A stretch of 64,000 nt of DNA from Bacteroidaceae bacterium (lineage in GTDB: Bacteria > Bacteroidota > Bacteroidia > Bacteroidales > Bacteroidaceae): positions 22,151 to 86,150 of the forward strand of contig JAFUWG010000016.1 of assembly GCA_017483605.1 (NCBI GenBank). The letters are read 5' to 3'. The notes beneath the pieces were generated by a model. It saw nothing but the letters and a program-made list of their open reading frames with translations, was not told where the DNA came from and ran no database searches. Both the position numbers and the translations under genes were made by a program. The stretch's first letter is position 1. Each line of letters starts with the position of its first letter. Below, piece by piece: positions 52,261 through 60,602 of the stretch.

Positions 52261-52551
52261 CTACTCCTTTACCTTTGAAATCCATGTATGCTTACAATTA
52301 GGATTCATACAATTAAATCGATACCACACATAGCCATCATCTGTTGTTTCACGGTTTTTCTGAAGAAATTTAGCAAGTTTATATCCTAAACCTCCGCCAA
52401 CAGGAAGACCAATAGGACCACCGAGTAGAGAACCTATACTAGCCCCAGCAACAGCGAAGGCTGCTGCTGCATAGTTGTCTTCTTTTTCCGTATAAAGGTG
52501 TCCTTCATTCCCTTTCCGCCCACATTCGGGGCAATCTTGTTTTACTGCCAT
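52261..52551 (-). CDS. Zinc-ribbon protein with glycine-zipper core
   Basis: A 96-residue protein. CPEC (Cys7, Cys10) at the start and CMNPNC (Cys81, Cys86) near the end would form one zinc ribbon; between them is an Ala/Gly-rich hydrophobic stretch (about 28-60: AAAAFAVAGASIGSLLGG and GLPVGGGLGYKLAKF) like a membrane-inserting glycine zipper. The tail HTWISKVKE is polar. It is the first gene of the operon with the Asp-rich peptide and the radical SAM enzyme. The function is unknown; it may anchor or escort the modified peptide. Confidence 0.7.
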   Translation of the reverse strand: MAVKQDCPECGRKGNEGHLYTEKEDNYAAAAFAVAGASIGSLLGGPIGLPVGGGLGYKLAKFLQKNRETTDDGYVWYRFNCMNPNCKHTWISKVKE

Positions 52552-52628
52552 AATTTTATTTGCTTTAAGTTAGTACTAAATTGTTTCTTCTCGATGGAGA
52601 ATCCTGCACTAACCTATGGGCATAGAAA

Positions 52629-52796
52629 AAGCGCAGGCATTCACCACACGCAGTTCAGGTCTAGGCCAACCTTCAAGTCACTATGGGAAGCCTGCGCTTG
52701 GGGCGCAAGCCTCATGTGACTTGAATTTTGCTCTATCATTTCGAGGGCCTAGTTCGAACTGCGATTGAGCAAATAAAATGTCATGTTCCGAAGAAC
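52629..52796 (-). promoter_or_regulatory. Structured 5' leader with alternative hairpins, attenuator-like
   Basis: Read on the minus strand, the transcript begins with GTTC-TTCG-GAAC (52796-52785). A long nested hairpin follows: CGCAGTTC/GAACTGCG (52763-52756 with 52656-52649), CTAGGCC/GGCCTAG (52752-52746 with 52667-52661), TTCAAGTCAC/GTGACTTGAA (52725-52716 with 52681-52672), and an apical GCTTGCGC/GCGCAGGC. A competing stem AAGCGCAGGC/GCCTGCGCTT (52699-52690 with 52638-52629) uses the same apical strand and is followed by TTTTTC, as in an intrinsic terminator. The two folds exclude each other, the plan of a riboswitch or attenuator. The rest of the leader to 52552 is AT-rich. Confidence 0.78.
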
Positions 52797-52802
52797 ACGT
52801 TG

Positions 52803-52833
52803 CAAAGATACAAACGAATTTGATAGATTCAAA
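52803..52833 (-). promoter_or_regulatory. Promoter of the radical SAM peptide operon
   Basis: On the minus strand TTTG (52833-52830), 19 bp, TATCTTTG (52810-52803), a full consensus. The expected start near 52797 coincides with the first base of the UUCG hairpin of the structured leader. Confidence 0.87.
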
Positions 52834-52864
52834 ACTTTTCGGGGAAAAATTTGCAAAGCCATAT

Positions 52865-52909
52865 AAAAAGTTGTTGCGGTTCGTGAATTCCCACGAACCG
52901 CAACAACTT
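52865..52909 (-). terminator. Bidirectional terminator after the nucleotidyltransferase gene
   Basis: An 18-bp perfect stem, AAGTTGTTGCGGTTCGTG with its complement, has a 6-nt loop (52886-52891). On the minus strand it is followed by TTTTTATATGG and so ends the transcript of the nucleotidyltransferase gene at 53034. The 124-bp stretch 52910-53033 is AT-rich with no other feature. Confidence 0.9.
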
Positions 52910-53033
52910 TCAAAAAGCAAACACTTTCTTTTCCTTATGTCTTGTTAAACTTTTATATCATATTCTCATTTTTTGACTTTATATTTATTCGGTGTTATCA
53001 CAAAAGGCAAAGACTGCAACAGTTTCCAAGTGT

Positions 53034-53351
53034 CTACACGGCAATTCCTGTGCGTATGACATCATCGTATAGGATGGAGTCTTCATTTTCTTCCATTAAG
53101 ACTGGCTCTATCAACACATTGAGTCTGATGGCATCAAGACTGATGTTGGTAGATTGAAGCAACCAGTCTCCATCAACATGCGGAACAATAACTGCTACAT
53201 CGATATCACTTTCTGGGCGTGCACACCCCTTGGAGTAAGACCCGTATAAAAACACTTTGGGCTCACTTTTGAAACGAGGTGTAATAACTTTCTTGTACTC
53301 CCTTACGAGATTGAGAGCCTGCTGTTGACTAAGAGTTTTTCGTGTATCCAT
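53034..53351 (-). CDS. MNT-type nucleotidyltransferase antitoxin
   Basis: A 105-residue minimal nucleotidyltransferase. The active site is GSYSKGCARPESDIDVAV (from Gly37; metal ligands Asp49 and Asp51). Proteins of this kind pair with HEPN ribonuclease toxins and silence them, often by AMPylation of the toxin. Its first 49 bp overlap the end of a HEPN-like fragment, as in such pairs. It seems intact while the partner is not. Confidence 0.85.
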   Translation of the reverse strand: MDTRKTLSQQQALNLVREYKKVITPRFKSEPKVFLYGSYSKGCARPESDIDVAVIVPHVDGDWLLQSTNISLDAIRLNVLIEPVLMEENEDSILYDDVIRTGIAV

Positions 53352-53509
53352 TGTTTCATCTGTTGAGTGGTTTCAAGAATGTACTTGCATGATTGTTCGG
53401 TTAGTGTACTTGCAATCTTTTTCTTATAACTGGGGTAACGTGCCTCAATATACATGGGAATCATCATGGCAATAAAGGTTTGTTGATCCTCATTGAGTTC
53501 TGTCATCAA
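53303..53509 (-). pseudogene. Truncated HEPN-type toxin gene
   Basis: The frame reads ELNEDQQTFIAMMIPMYIEA then RYPSYKKKIASTLTEQSCKY and ILETTQQMKQWIHEKL, the C-terminal half of a HEPN protein including the YIEARYP motif. HEPN toxins of MNT pairs are about 130 residues; here only 68 remain. In-frame upstream codons read LLDGCGLM and then hit a TAA near 53528. The missing N-terminal half is replaced by noncoding DNA that leads into the duplicated element at 53637. Confidence 0.65.
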
Positions 53510-53784
53510 TCCACAACCATCAAGCAGTTAATCATTGAAGCACAACACTACAAATGAGTGCAGTCTTTCATTCAATTGCAAATTAAGTGAAAAATGGAGA
53601 ATGTGCCAAATTTTCGTTCGACTTTTTCTCTGTAGGTACAAAAGTTTTTGCAAACAACGACTATTTTGAGGAAAAAAGTCTGCTTAAATGGTGACTTTCA
53701 ATTTTCACCGAGGTCTCTCACCCGTCTTTTGTCGTCATGTCAATTTCGTCTTGGCGAAAATGGTGGGCTGGACGCGTTGAAAGT

Positions 53785-53845
53785 GGTCTGAGTCAGACCG
53801 CCTCGGTGGTGTGACTCAGACCACCCGAGCGGTGTGAGTCACACC
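53785..53845. repeat. 23-bp-period palindrome array (copy B, three units)
   Basis: Odd palindromes of 15 bp start at 53785 (GGTCTGAGTCAGACC), 53808 (GGTGTGACTCAGACC) and 53831 (GGTGTGAGTCACACC). The joints are GCCTCGGT and ACCCGAGC. Unit order matches copy A with one middle unit missing. Confidence 0.93.
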
Positions 53846-53949
53846 ACTTCGGAGGTGACGAGTGTGTCATTTTGTCCTATTGGGGGAGATGTTTTCAGGG
53901 GGAAAAGGGAAGAGTGTTCAAGGATATTTTTGAAGACATTTCTGGGGGT

Positions 53950-53991
53950 GAAAAGAAAATACCTCGACACGAGTGGATTTGTGTCGAGGTA
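53950..53991 (-). terminator. Terminator of the beta-galactosidase gene, inside repeat copy B
   Basis: TACCTCGACAC (53960-53970) pairs with GTGTCGAGGTA (53981-53991). On the minus strand it is followed by TTTTCTTTTC, exactly as in copy A. It lies about 90 bp after the gene's stop. Confidence 0.8.
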
Positions 53992-54079
53992 TTGTATTGA
54001 TTTGTTACCTGTGCATCAACCTTTCGCTCGGCGTAGCCAATTGATACGCATCGGGGTGACGACGTAGGGGCACGTCGGT

Positions 54080-56437
54080 TTAATACTTGAAAGGTGCGGC
54101 TTTCACGTAAATCTTGTAGTCTTTGATGCCGCCAGGCACGGTGCTCTCCATGCGTGGGAGGTACTGCAATGCGGTGACGGTCTGCTCTTTGCCAAGGTCG
54201 ATGACGATGTGGTGGGGGAACTTGACGCCTTTGACGGTGGACCAGAAGGTGGATTCTTGCAGGTCGTAAATCTTGTCGCCGGCACGGTTGCCTGTCACGA
54301 TGTCTTCGCTGTCGGCATAACTGATACGCCAAGGTTCACGCGAGAGGCGTTCGCCATTCTGGTCGAGCAGGTAAAGTTCGGCGATGCAAGCGAAGTCGTC
54401 GCCATTGTGGTTGTTGAGTGCTTCGAGGCATACGTAACGTCCCTTTTGAGGAGCGGAGAACTTCACTTCCTGCCACCCGTTGCCTGCTGCAAATGAGCCT
54501 GTTGCAATGGCTGTCTCGCCTGCGAGGTTGAGGTTCTGACCCTCGGTGCGGTGGATAGGAGGCTCGGCATTTTGCAGTTTGTCGATAATCGGCTTTGCCA
54601 AACCTTCGCTCTTGGCTTCTGTCGGGCCGATGATGTCCATCACGATGATTTCGTTCTGTCCTTTCTTCAGCCAGCAACCTGGGCAATAGAGGGTTTGCTG
54701 AGGACCCACTTCCCAGATTCTGCCGAGTCCGTGACCGTTCACATAGACGAGGCCTTTGCCGAAAGTCTCGAAGTTCAAGAAGGTGTCACCCGTCTTCTTC
54801 AGATTGAATGTGGCACGATAATAGCCTGGCATACGGTCGCCGTTGTGCAGCGGCTTGGTGGTCTCCAAAGGCTTGTAAACCTGTTGCTTGCAAAATTCGT
54901 AGGTGTCGGGGAAGAGGTAGTTACGCCAATTCTTTAGGTGTGCCGTGAAGTCATTGCCGTCGATGTTGATGGTCAAGTCCACGGTGCCTTCGATACCCTT
55001 GAAGTCTTTGATGGCACGTCCGAAGTTGATGCGTCCCATAGCCTCCACCAAGATGTCGAGTTTGGCATCCTTGCGAGTGCTGGGCAGCACAAGGTCTTTG
55101 TCGCCGTTGCGACGGTCGAGTGCCCCGATGTATTTGCCGTCGAGGAACACCTGCACGTAGTCATGACCGCCGACAATGTGGAGTTTGCTCTGACCCGAGA
55201 TTTTGGGCAGGGTAGTGCCGTACATGATGGAGCCCCAACCTTGGTCAAACTCTTCCATCGTCTGCACGTTTTCTGTGCGGATGGCTGCCGGGAGGTTCTC
55301 GAAGAGCGGTGCAAACTCCTTGAAGTTGAAGGCGGGCACGGTGATGATAGGCAGAGCCTTGGGTGCGGCAGGAAGTTTCTTGTCTGTGTACTGCTGCAAC
55401 ATGGTTCGCAGTTCGTCAAACTTCGGAGTCGCCTGTCCGTACTCGTTGATAGGTGCATCGTAGTCGTAACTGGTCACGTCGGGTGCGAAACCCGGAGAGT
55501 TGGCACCTGCCCAATGGCTGAAGGATGTGCCTCCGTGGGTCATGTAGAGCGAGAAAGAAATGTTCTTGTCGAGCATCTCACGCAGTCCTGCCACCATGTC
55601 TTTCGACGAACGGGTTTCGTGCTTTCCGCCCCATTTGTCGAACCATCCGCTCCAAAACTCAGAGCACATCAGCGGTGCGTTGGGACGAACTTCTTTCAGT
55701 TTGCGGAACTGGTCGTCGATATTGGCACCCGTGCCGAAGTTCATCGTCCAAACGAGGTCGTCCAGACCGTTGTTGAGGAAGTTGCTCGACCAGTCGCACT
55801 GGAAGAGTGCCACCTTGTCGAAGCCTACAGAGCGGAGGCAATCGCGGATTTCGCTGACGTAGGGTTTGTTCACGCCGTATGAACCGTACTCGTTCTCCAC
55901 CTGCACCATGATGATTGGACCGCCATTCTGGATGGTCAGTGGTGCCAACTGCTTGCCCACTTCGGTCTCGAAAATCTTCACACGCTCCATGAAGTAGGGG
56001 TCTTGTTCACGCAACTTGATGTCTTTCTTCTTCAGGAGCCACCAAGGCAGACCGCCCATCTCCCATTCGGCACAAACGTATGGTCCAGGGCGAACGATCA
56101 CGTACATGCCGTTCTGTTGAGCCAACCGACAGAAGGCGGCAACGTCGTTGTTGTCTGTCCAGTCGAATTTACCTTCCGTCTGCTCGTGGATGTTCCAGAA
56201 GATGTAGATGCAGACGGTGTTCATGCCCAGAGCCTTGCACATCTTGATGCGGTGGTCCCAGTAGGCTCTTGGAATGCGTGGATAATGGATTTCGGCAGCC
56301 TTCACCACAAAAGGTTTGCCATTCAGCAGGAACGAGCCTTCGCCTGCCTCGAACGTTCCTTGTGCTTTCTGTGCACATGCTGGCGTTGCCACCATCATGG
56401 CAAGCATCAGCGAGAACATACAAAAGAGTTTCTTCAT
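54080..56437 (-). CDS. Secreted GH35 beta-galactosidase with C-terminal discoidin domain
   Basis: A 785-residue glycosidase. Signal peptide residues 1-23 (ending PACAQ), then the GH35 barrel (about 25-350): RIPRAYWDHRIKMCKALGMN, VRPGPYVCAEWEMGGLPWWL, acid/base Glu in VQVENEYGSYG and nucleophile Glu in MCSEFWSGWFDKWGG. Beta domains follow, ending in an F5/8-type C (discoidin) domain (about 655-780) that may bind sugars. The consensus promoter at 56470 excludes the longer frame from 56500. It would free galactose from plant or host glycans outside the cytoplasm and so feed the galactose cluster. Confidence 0.93.
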   Translation of the reverse strand: MKKLFCMFSLMLAMMVATPACAQKAQGTFEAGEGSFLLNGKPFVVKAAEIHYPRIPRAYWDHRIKMCKALGMNTVCIYIFWNIHEQTEGKFDWTDNNDVAAFCRLAQQNGMYVIVRPGPYVCAEWEMGGLPWWLLKKKDIKLREQDPYFMERVKIFETEVGKQLAPLTIQNGGPIIMVQVENEYGSYGVNKPYVSEIRDCLRSVGFDKVALFQCDWSSNFLNNGLDDLVWTMNFGTGANIDDQFRKLKEVRPNAPLMCSEFWSGWFDKWGGKHETRSSKDMVAGLREMLDKNISFSLYMTHGGTSFSHWAGANSPGFAPDVTSYDYDAPINEYGQATPKFDELRTMLQQYTDKKLPAAPKALPIITVPAFNFKEFAPLFENLPAAIRTENVQTMEEFDQGWGSIMYGTTLPKISGQSKLHIVGGHDYVQVFLDGKYIGALDRRNGDKDLVLPSTRKDAKLDILVEAMGRINFGRAIKDFKGIEGTVDLTINIDGNDFTAHLKNWRNYLFPDTYEFCKQQVYKPLETTKPLHNGDRMPGYYRATFNLKKTGDTFLNFETFGKGLVYVNGHGLGRIWEVGPQQTLYCPGCWLKKGQNEIIVMDIIGPTEAKSEGLAKPIIDKLQNAEPPIHRTEGQNLNLAGETAIATGSFAAGNGWQEVKFSAPQKGRYVCLEALNNHNGDDFACIAELYLLDQNGERLSREPWRISYADSEDIVTGNRAGDKIYDLQESTFWSTVKGVKFPHHIVIDLGKEQTVTALQYLPRMESTVPGGIKDYKIYVKAAPFKY

Positions 56438-56469
56438 TGTATAAATAGGTTTGGTTAGATATCTACCGA

Positions 56470-56501
56470 CAAAGGTAGAGATTTTTATCAACATCCACAA
56501 A
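56470..56501 (-). promoter_or_regulatory. Promoter of the GH35 gene
   Basis: On the minus strand TTTG (56501-56498), 20 bp, TACCTTTG (56477-56470), a full consensus. The leader of about 26 nt contains CAAACCTATTTATACA, also found upstream of the MFS transporter gene (40578-40593). Confidence 0.88.
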
Positions 56502-56519
56502 TTTATTGCCTAAAATGTT

Positions 56520-56564
56520 GATGGGAACGCCACACCTTGTGGATGAAGGTGCAGCGTTCCCATC
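56520..56564 (-). terminator. Hairpin downstream of trmD
   Basis: GATGGGAACGC (56520-56530) pairs with GCGTTCCCATC (56554-56564); CACCTT/AAGGTG pairs inside. It lies 25 bp past the trmD stop. The U-rich tract lies before rather than after the stem on the minus strand, so it is terminator-like but not classical. Confidence 0.55.
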
Positions 56565-56588
56565 AAAAAAGAACAAGAAAGGAGCGGG

Positions 56589-57284
56589 TTAGTCCAATAA
56601 GTCGGGTCGCAAAGCCTTGGTGCGTGCCAATGCTTGTTCGTACTCCCATTCCTTGATTTTCGCTTCGTGGCCAGAAAGAAGAATCTCCGGCACCGTCCAG
56701 GTCTCCTCGGGATTGCCGATAGGGTGGTACTCCGCAGGGCGAGTATAGACTGGTGGCTCTAAGAGATTGTCCTGGAACGAGTCGGAGAGCGCACTTTCCA
56801 CATCGCCAATCACGCCCGGGATGACACGCACGATGCTGTCAGCCATCACCGCCGCCGCCAGTTCGCCTCCCGTCAGCACATAGTCGCCGATGCTGACCTC
56901 GCGGGTGATGAGGTGCTCGCGGATGCGGTAGTCGATGCCCTTGTAGTGCCCGCAGATGATGATGATGTTTTCCTTGAGACTCAACTCGTTCGCCATCGGC
57001 TGGTCGAACTTCTCGCCATCAGGAGCCGTGAAGATGATTTCGTCGTAGTGACGCTCCGCCTTCAGCGCCGAAATGCAGGCATCCAAAGGCTGGCATTGTA
57101 TGAGCATGCCCGCTGCACCACCAAAAGGGTAGTCGTCCACTCGCCGATGCTTGTCGGCTGTGTAGTCACGCAGGTTGTGCACATGAATCTCGGCGAGCCC
57201 CTTCTTCTGTGCCCTGCCGAGGATGCTTTCTTGAGTGAAAGGCTCGATGAGTTCCGGTAGAACCGTGATGATGTCTATTCTCAT
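56589..57284 (-). CDS. trmD: tRNA (guanine37-N1)-methyltransferase
   Basis: A 231-residue SPOUT methyltransferase. Seen: [20 protein letters not shown] at the start, [54 protein letters not shown], and [14 protein letters not shown]. It modifies G37 of tRNAs to prevent frameshifting. It lies 6 bp after carB, an unusual partner because trmD more often sits with ribosomal genes. Confidence 0.96.
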   Translation of the reverse strand: MRIDIITVLPELIEPFTQESILGRAQKKGLAEIHVHNLRDYTADKHRRVDDYPFGGAAGMLIQCQPLDACISALKAERHYDEIIFTAPDGEKFDQPMANELSLKENIIIICGHYKGIDYRIREHLITREVSIGDYVLTGGELAAAVMADSIVRVIPGVIGDVESALSDSFQDNLLEPPVYTRPAEYHPIGNPEETWTVPEILLSGHEAKIKEWEYEQALARTKALRPDLLD

Positions 57285-57290
57285 AATGAA

Positions 57291-60200
57291 TCAGAACTCG
57301 CTCCAAGCCTTGATTTCGATGTCGTCGAGGCTCTTGGTGCAGAAGGCGTCGATGAAGGCGGAGGCGAGGCGAGAGTTGGTGATGAGGGGGATGTTGAGGT
57401 CGATGGCGGCACGGCGAATCTTGTAGCCGTTGGTGAGTTCGCCCACGGAGAGGTTCTTGGGCACGTTGACCACCATGTCGATGTCGTGGCTGTGGAGCAG
57501 GTCGAGCGCCTGGGGCTGCTGACCTTCCTCGCTGGGCCAGTGGACGAGGGTGTTGGGGATGCCGTTCTCTGCCAGATAGCGGGAGGTGCCGCCGGTGGCG
57601 TAGAGGTGGTAGCCGTGCTCGACGAGTTGCTGGGCGGCACGGAGCATGTCGGCTTTCTGTTTGCCGGGACCGGTGGAGAGGAGGATGCCGCCGGGGACGA
57701 GGGTTCCAGCGGCTGAACCGCTGGACGCCGGGGCGGGGCGGAGGGGGATGCGGTGCCCGACGGAGAGCATGGCACAGAGGAGGGCGGAGGAGGTGTCGTC
57801 GCCGATGCAGCCCACTTCGCCGGTCGATGCCATATCGACACCCAAGACGGGGTCGGCTTTCTGCAGGCGGTTGAAGGAGAACTGCGAGGCTTTGATGCCC
57901 ACGTAGTCGAGGTCGAAGAGGTTTTTCTCGGGTCGCTCGACGGGGAGTCCGAGCATGATTTTGGTCGCCAGTTCGATGAGGTTGAGTTTGAGCACCTTGC
58001 TGACGAAGGGGAAGGAGCGTGAGGCTCGCAGGTTGCACTCGATGACTCGCAGGTGGTTCTGCTCGGCGAGGAACTGGATGTTGAAGGGACCCGAGATGTT
58101 GAGTTCCTTGGCTATCTTCTTGGAGACTTTCTTAATCTGTCGGACGGTCTCCACATATATCTTCTGTGGGGGGAACTGGATGGTGGCGTCGCCCGAATGG
58201 ACTCCGGCAAACTCGATGTGCTCCGAGATGGCGTAGGCGATGATTTCGCCGTCTTTCGCCACGGCATCCATCTCGATTTCCTTGTTGTGCTCGTGGAACT
58301 TGCTGACCACGACGGGGTGCTTCTTGCTGATGTTGGCGGCGAGTTGGAGGAATCGCTCCAGTTCTTCCTGGTTGGAGCATACGTTCATGGCTGCACCGCT
58401 GAGCACGTAACTGGGTCGGACGAGGACGGGGAAGCCGACCTTGTCGATGAACTGGTTGATGTCGTCCATCGAGGTGAGCGCCGCCCATGCCGGCTGGTCC
58501 ACTCCGATGCGGTCGAGCATGGCGGAGAACTTGTCGCGGTCTTCGGCATTGTCGATGCTCTTGGCTGAGGTGCCGAGGATGGGGACTCGCTCGCTGTCGA
58601 GCCGCATGGCGAGGTTGTTGGGGATTTGTCCGCCGGTGGAGACGATGACTCCGTGGGGATTCTCCAGTTCGATGATGTCCATGACACGCTCGAAGGTGAG
58701 TTCGTCGAAGTAGAGGCGGTCGCACATGTCGTAGTCGGTGGAGACGGTCTCGGGGTTGTAGTTGATCATCACGGAACGGTAGCCGTTCTTGCGGATGGTG
58801 TTCAGCGCCTGAACACCACACCAGTCGAACTCGACGCTGGAACCGATGCGGTAGGCGCCGGAACCGAGGACGATGATGGAACGGCGGTCGTTTTCGTAGG
58901 CGATGTCGTGGGCGAGGGTGGGGGATGCAGCGACGGAATCGCTGCACACGGTGCCGCTGCCCTGGTAGGTCAAATAGAGATAGTTGGTTTGGGCGGGATA
59001 TTCGGCGGCGAGGGTGTCGATTTGCTTGACGGAGGGGAGGATGCCCATCTGCTTGCGGAGTTCACGCACGAGTTTGGTGGCGATTTCGGCATCGATGAGG
59101 GACTCTAGACCGACGGCACGGGCAATCTGGAAGTCGGTGAAGCCCTGCACCTTGGCGCGACGCATCAGGTCGGCATCGACGTGCTGGATGGCTCCCCGCT
59201 GCTGCAGTTCGGTGTAGGTGTTGAGAATGTTCTGCAGTTTTTGCAGGAACCACTTGTCTATCTTGGTGAGGTCGTGAATCTGGTCGATGGTGTAGCCGCT
59301 GTGCAGGGCTTTCTCCACGACGAGGACACGCTTGTCGGTCGGAGCCTTGAGGGCGGCATCCACATCGTCAATCTCCAGTTCGTGATTGCCCACGAAGCCG
59401 TGCAGCCCCTGTCCAATCATGCGGAGACCCTTCTGAATGGCTTCTTCGAATGTCCTGCCAATCGCCATCACCTCGCCCACCGACTTCATGCTGGAGCCGA
59501 GTTCTCTATCTACACCACGGAACTTGCCTAAGTCCCAACGGGGAATCTTGCACACCACATAGTCGAGTGCTGGTTCGAAGAAGGCGGAAGTGGTTTTGGT
59601 GACAGAGTTCTTCAGGTCGAAGAGCCCATAACCGAGGCCGAGTTTGGCAGCGACGAATGCCAGCGGATAGCCCGTCGCCTTCGATGCCAATGCCGAAGAA
59701 CGGGAGAGTCGGGCATTCACCTCGATGACACGGTAGTCCTCGCTCTCGGGGTCGAAGGCATACTGCACGTTGCACTCGCCCACGATGCCGATGTGACGGA
59801 TAATCTTGATGGCGAGGGCACGGAGTTTATGATATTCGCTGTTGGTCAATGTTTGGGAAGGGGCGACGACGATGCTCTCGCCGGTGTGGATGCCGAGGGG
59901 GTCGAAGTTCTCCATGTTGCAGACGGTGATGCAGTTGTCGAAACGGTCGCGCACCACCTCATACTCAATCTCTTTCCAGCCCTTCAGCGACTTCTCGACC
60001 AGCACCTGCGGCGAGAACGAGAAGGCTTTCTCCGCCAACTTGTTCAGTTCCTCCTCGTTGTCGCAAAAACCCGAACCGAGACCGCCCAATGCGTAGGCGG
60101 CACGGATGATGACGGGATAGCCGAGGTCGGAAGCCGCCCGGCGAGCCTCGTCGATGGTTTCGCAAGCGTGGCTCTTGATGGTCTTGACGTCGATTTCGTC

Positions 60201-60602
60201 CAGTTTCTCAACGAACAGTTCACGGTCTTCGGTGTCAATAATCGCCTGGACGGGAGTGCCGAGCACCTGGACGTTGTATTTCTCGAGAATCTTCTGCTGA
60301 TAGAGTTGCACGCCGCAGTTCAACGCCGTCTGTCCGCCGAATGCCAGGAGAATGCCCTGCGGCTTCTCCTTCTGGATGACTTTCTCCACGAAGAAGGGCG
60401 TGACGGGCAGGAAATAAATCTTGTCGGCAACTCCCTCGGAGGTCTGCACCGTGGCGATGTTGGGATTGATGAGGACGGTCTCGATGCCTTCTTCCTTCAA
60501 GGCTTTCAGGGCTTGGCTGCCCGAGTAGTCGAACTCGCCAGCCTCGCCAATCTTTAAGGCTCCGGAGCCTAAGAGAAGAACTTTCTTAATATTTGAATCC
60601 AT
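57291..60602 (-). CDS. carB: Carbamoyl-phosphate synthase large subunit
   Basis: A roughly 1103-residue enzyme that makes carbamoyl phosphate for pyrimidine and arginine synthesis. Two ATP-grasp halves are visible: the first starts KKVLLLGSGALKIGEAGEFD and has GGLGSGFCDNEEEL; the second starts RRSIIVLGSGAYRIGSSVEF near residue 575. A C-terminal MGS-like regulatory domain (about 955-1100, with YATGGTSRYLAENGIPNT) follows. Met-Met occurs at the start (60605 or 60602). It overlaps carA by 17-20 bp. Confidence 0.96.
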   Translation of the reverse strand: MDSNIKKVLLLGSGALKIGEAGEFDYSGSQALKALKEEGIETVLINPNIATVQTSEGVADKIYFLPVTPFFVEKVIQKEKPQGILLAFGGQTALNCGVQLYQQKILEKYNVQVLGTPVQAIIDTEDRELFVEKLDEIDVKTIKSHACETIDEARRAASDLGYPVIIRAAYALGGLGSGFCDNEEELNKLAEKAFSFSPQVLVEKSLKGWKEIEYEVVRDRFDNCITVCNMENFDPLGIHTGESIVVAPSQTLTNSEYHKLRALAIKIIRHIGIVGECNVQYAFDPESEDYRVIEVNARLSRSSALASKATGYPLAFVAAKLGLGYGLFDLKNSVTKTTSAFFEPALDYVVCKIPRWDLGKFRGVDRELGSSMKSVGEVMAIGRTFEEAIQKGLRMIGQGLHGFVGNHELEIDDVDAALKAPTDKRVLVVEKALHSGYTIDQIHDLTKIDKWFLQKLQNILNTYTELQQRGAIQHVDADLMRRAKVQGFTDFQIARAVGLESLIDAEIATKLVRELRKQMGILPSVKQIDTLAAEYPAQTNYLYLTYQGSGTVCSDSVAASPTLAHDIAYENDRRSIIVLGSGAYRIGSSVEFDWCGVQALNTIRKNGYRSVMINYNPETVSTDYDMCDRLYFDELTFERVMDIIELENPHGVIVSTGGQIPNNLAMRLDSERVPILGTSAKSIDNAEDRDKFSAMLDRIGVDQPAWAALTSMDDINQFIDKVGFPVLVRPSYVLSGAAMNVCSNQEELERFLQLAANISKKHPVVVSKFHEHNKEIEMDAVAKDGEIIAYAISEHIEFAGVHSGDATIQFPPQKIYVETVRQIKKVSKKIAKELNISGPFNIQFLAEQNHLRVIECNLRASRSFPFVSKVLKLNLIELATKIMLGLPVERPEKNLFDLDYVGIKASQFSFNRLQKADPVLGVDMASTGEVGCIGDDTSSALLCAMLSVGHRIPLRPAPASSGSAAGTLVPGGILLSTGPGKQKADMLRAAQQLVEHGYHLYATGGTSRYLAENGIPNTLVHWPSEEGQQPQALDLLHSHDIDMVVNVPKNLSVGELTNGYKIRRAAIDLNIPLITNSRLASAFIDAFCTKSLDDIEIKAWSEF

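Larger units (their letters stand above)
53637..54070. repeat. Long duplicated intergenic element, copy B
   Basis: About 434 bp nearly identical to 23920-24363. It has three palindrome units instead of four, lacks the 10-bp duplication near the left end, and has an extra roughly 22-bp stretch (CCTTTCGCTCGGCGTAGCCA) near its right end. It ends 9 bp from the stop of the beta-galactosidase gene, as copy A ends 7 bp from rpiB. The 107 bp before it (53530-53636) show nothing else. Confidence 0.9.

Noticed and set aside
52649-52763. Integron attC-type recombination site
   Set aside because: Size and imperfect pairing fit, but RYYYAAC and GTTRRRY boxes are absent, no integrase is near, and a promoter plus terminator-like switch explains the structure better.
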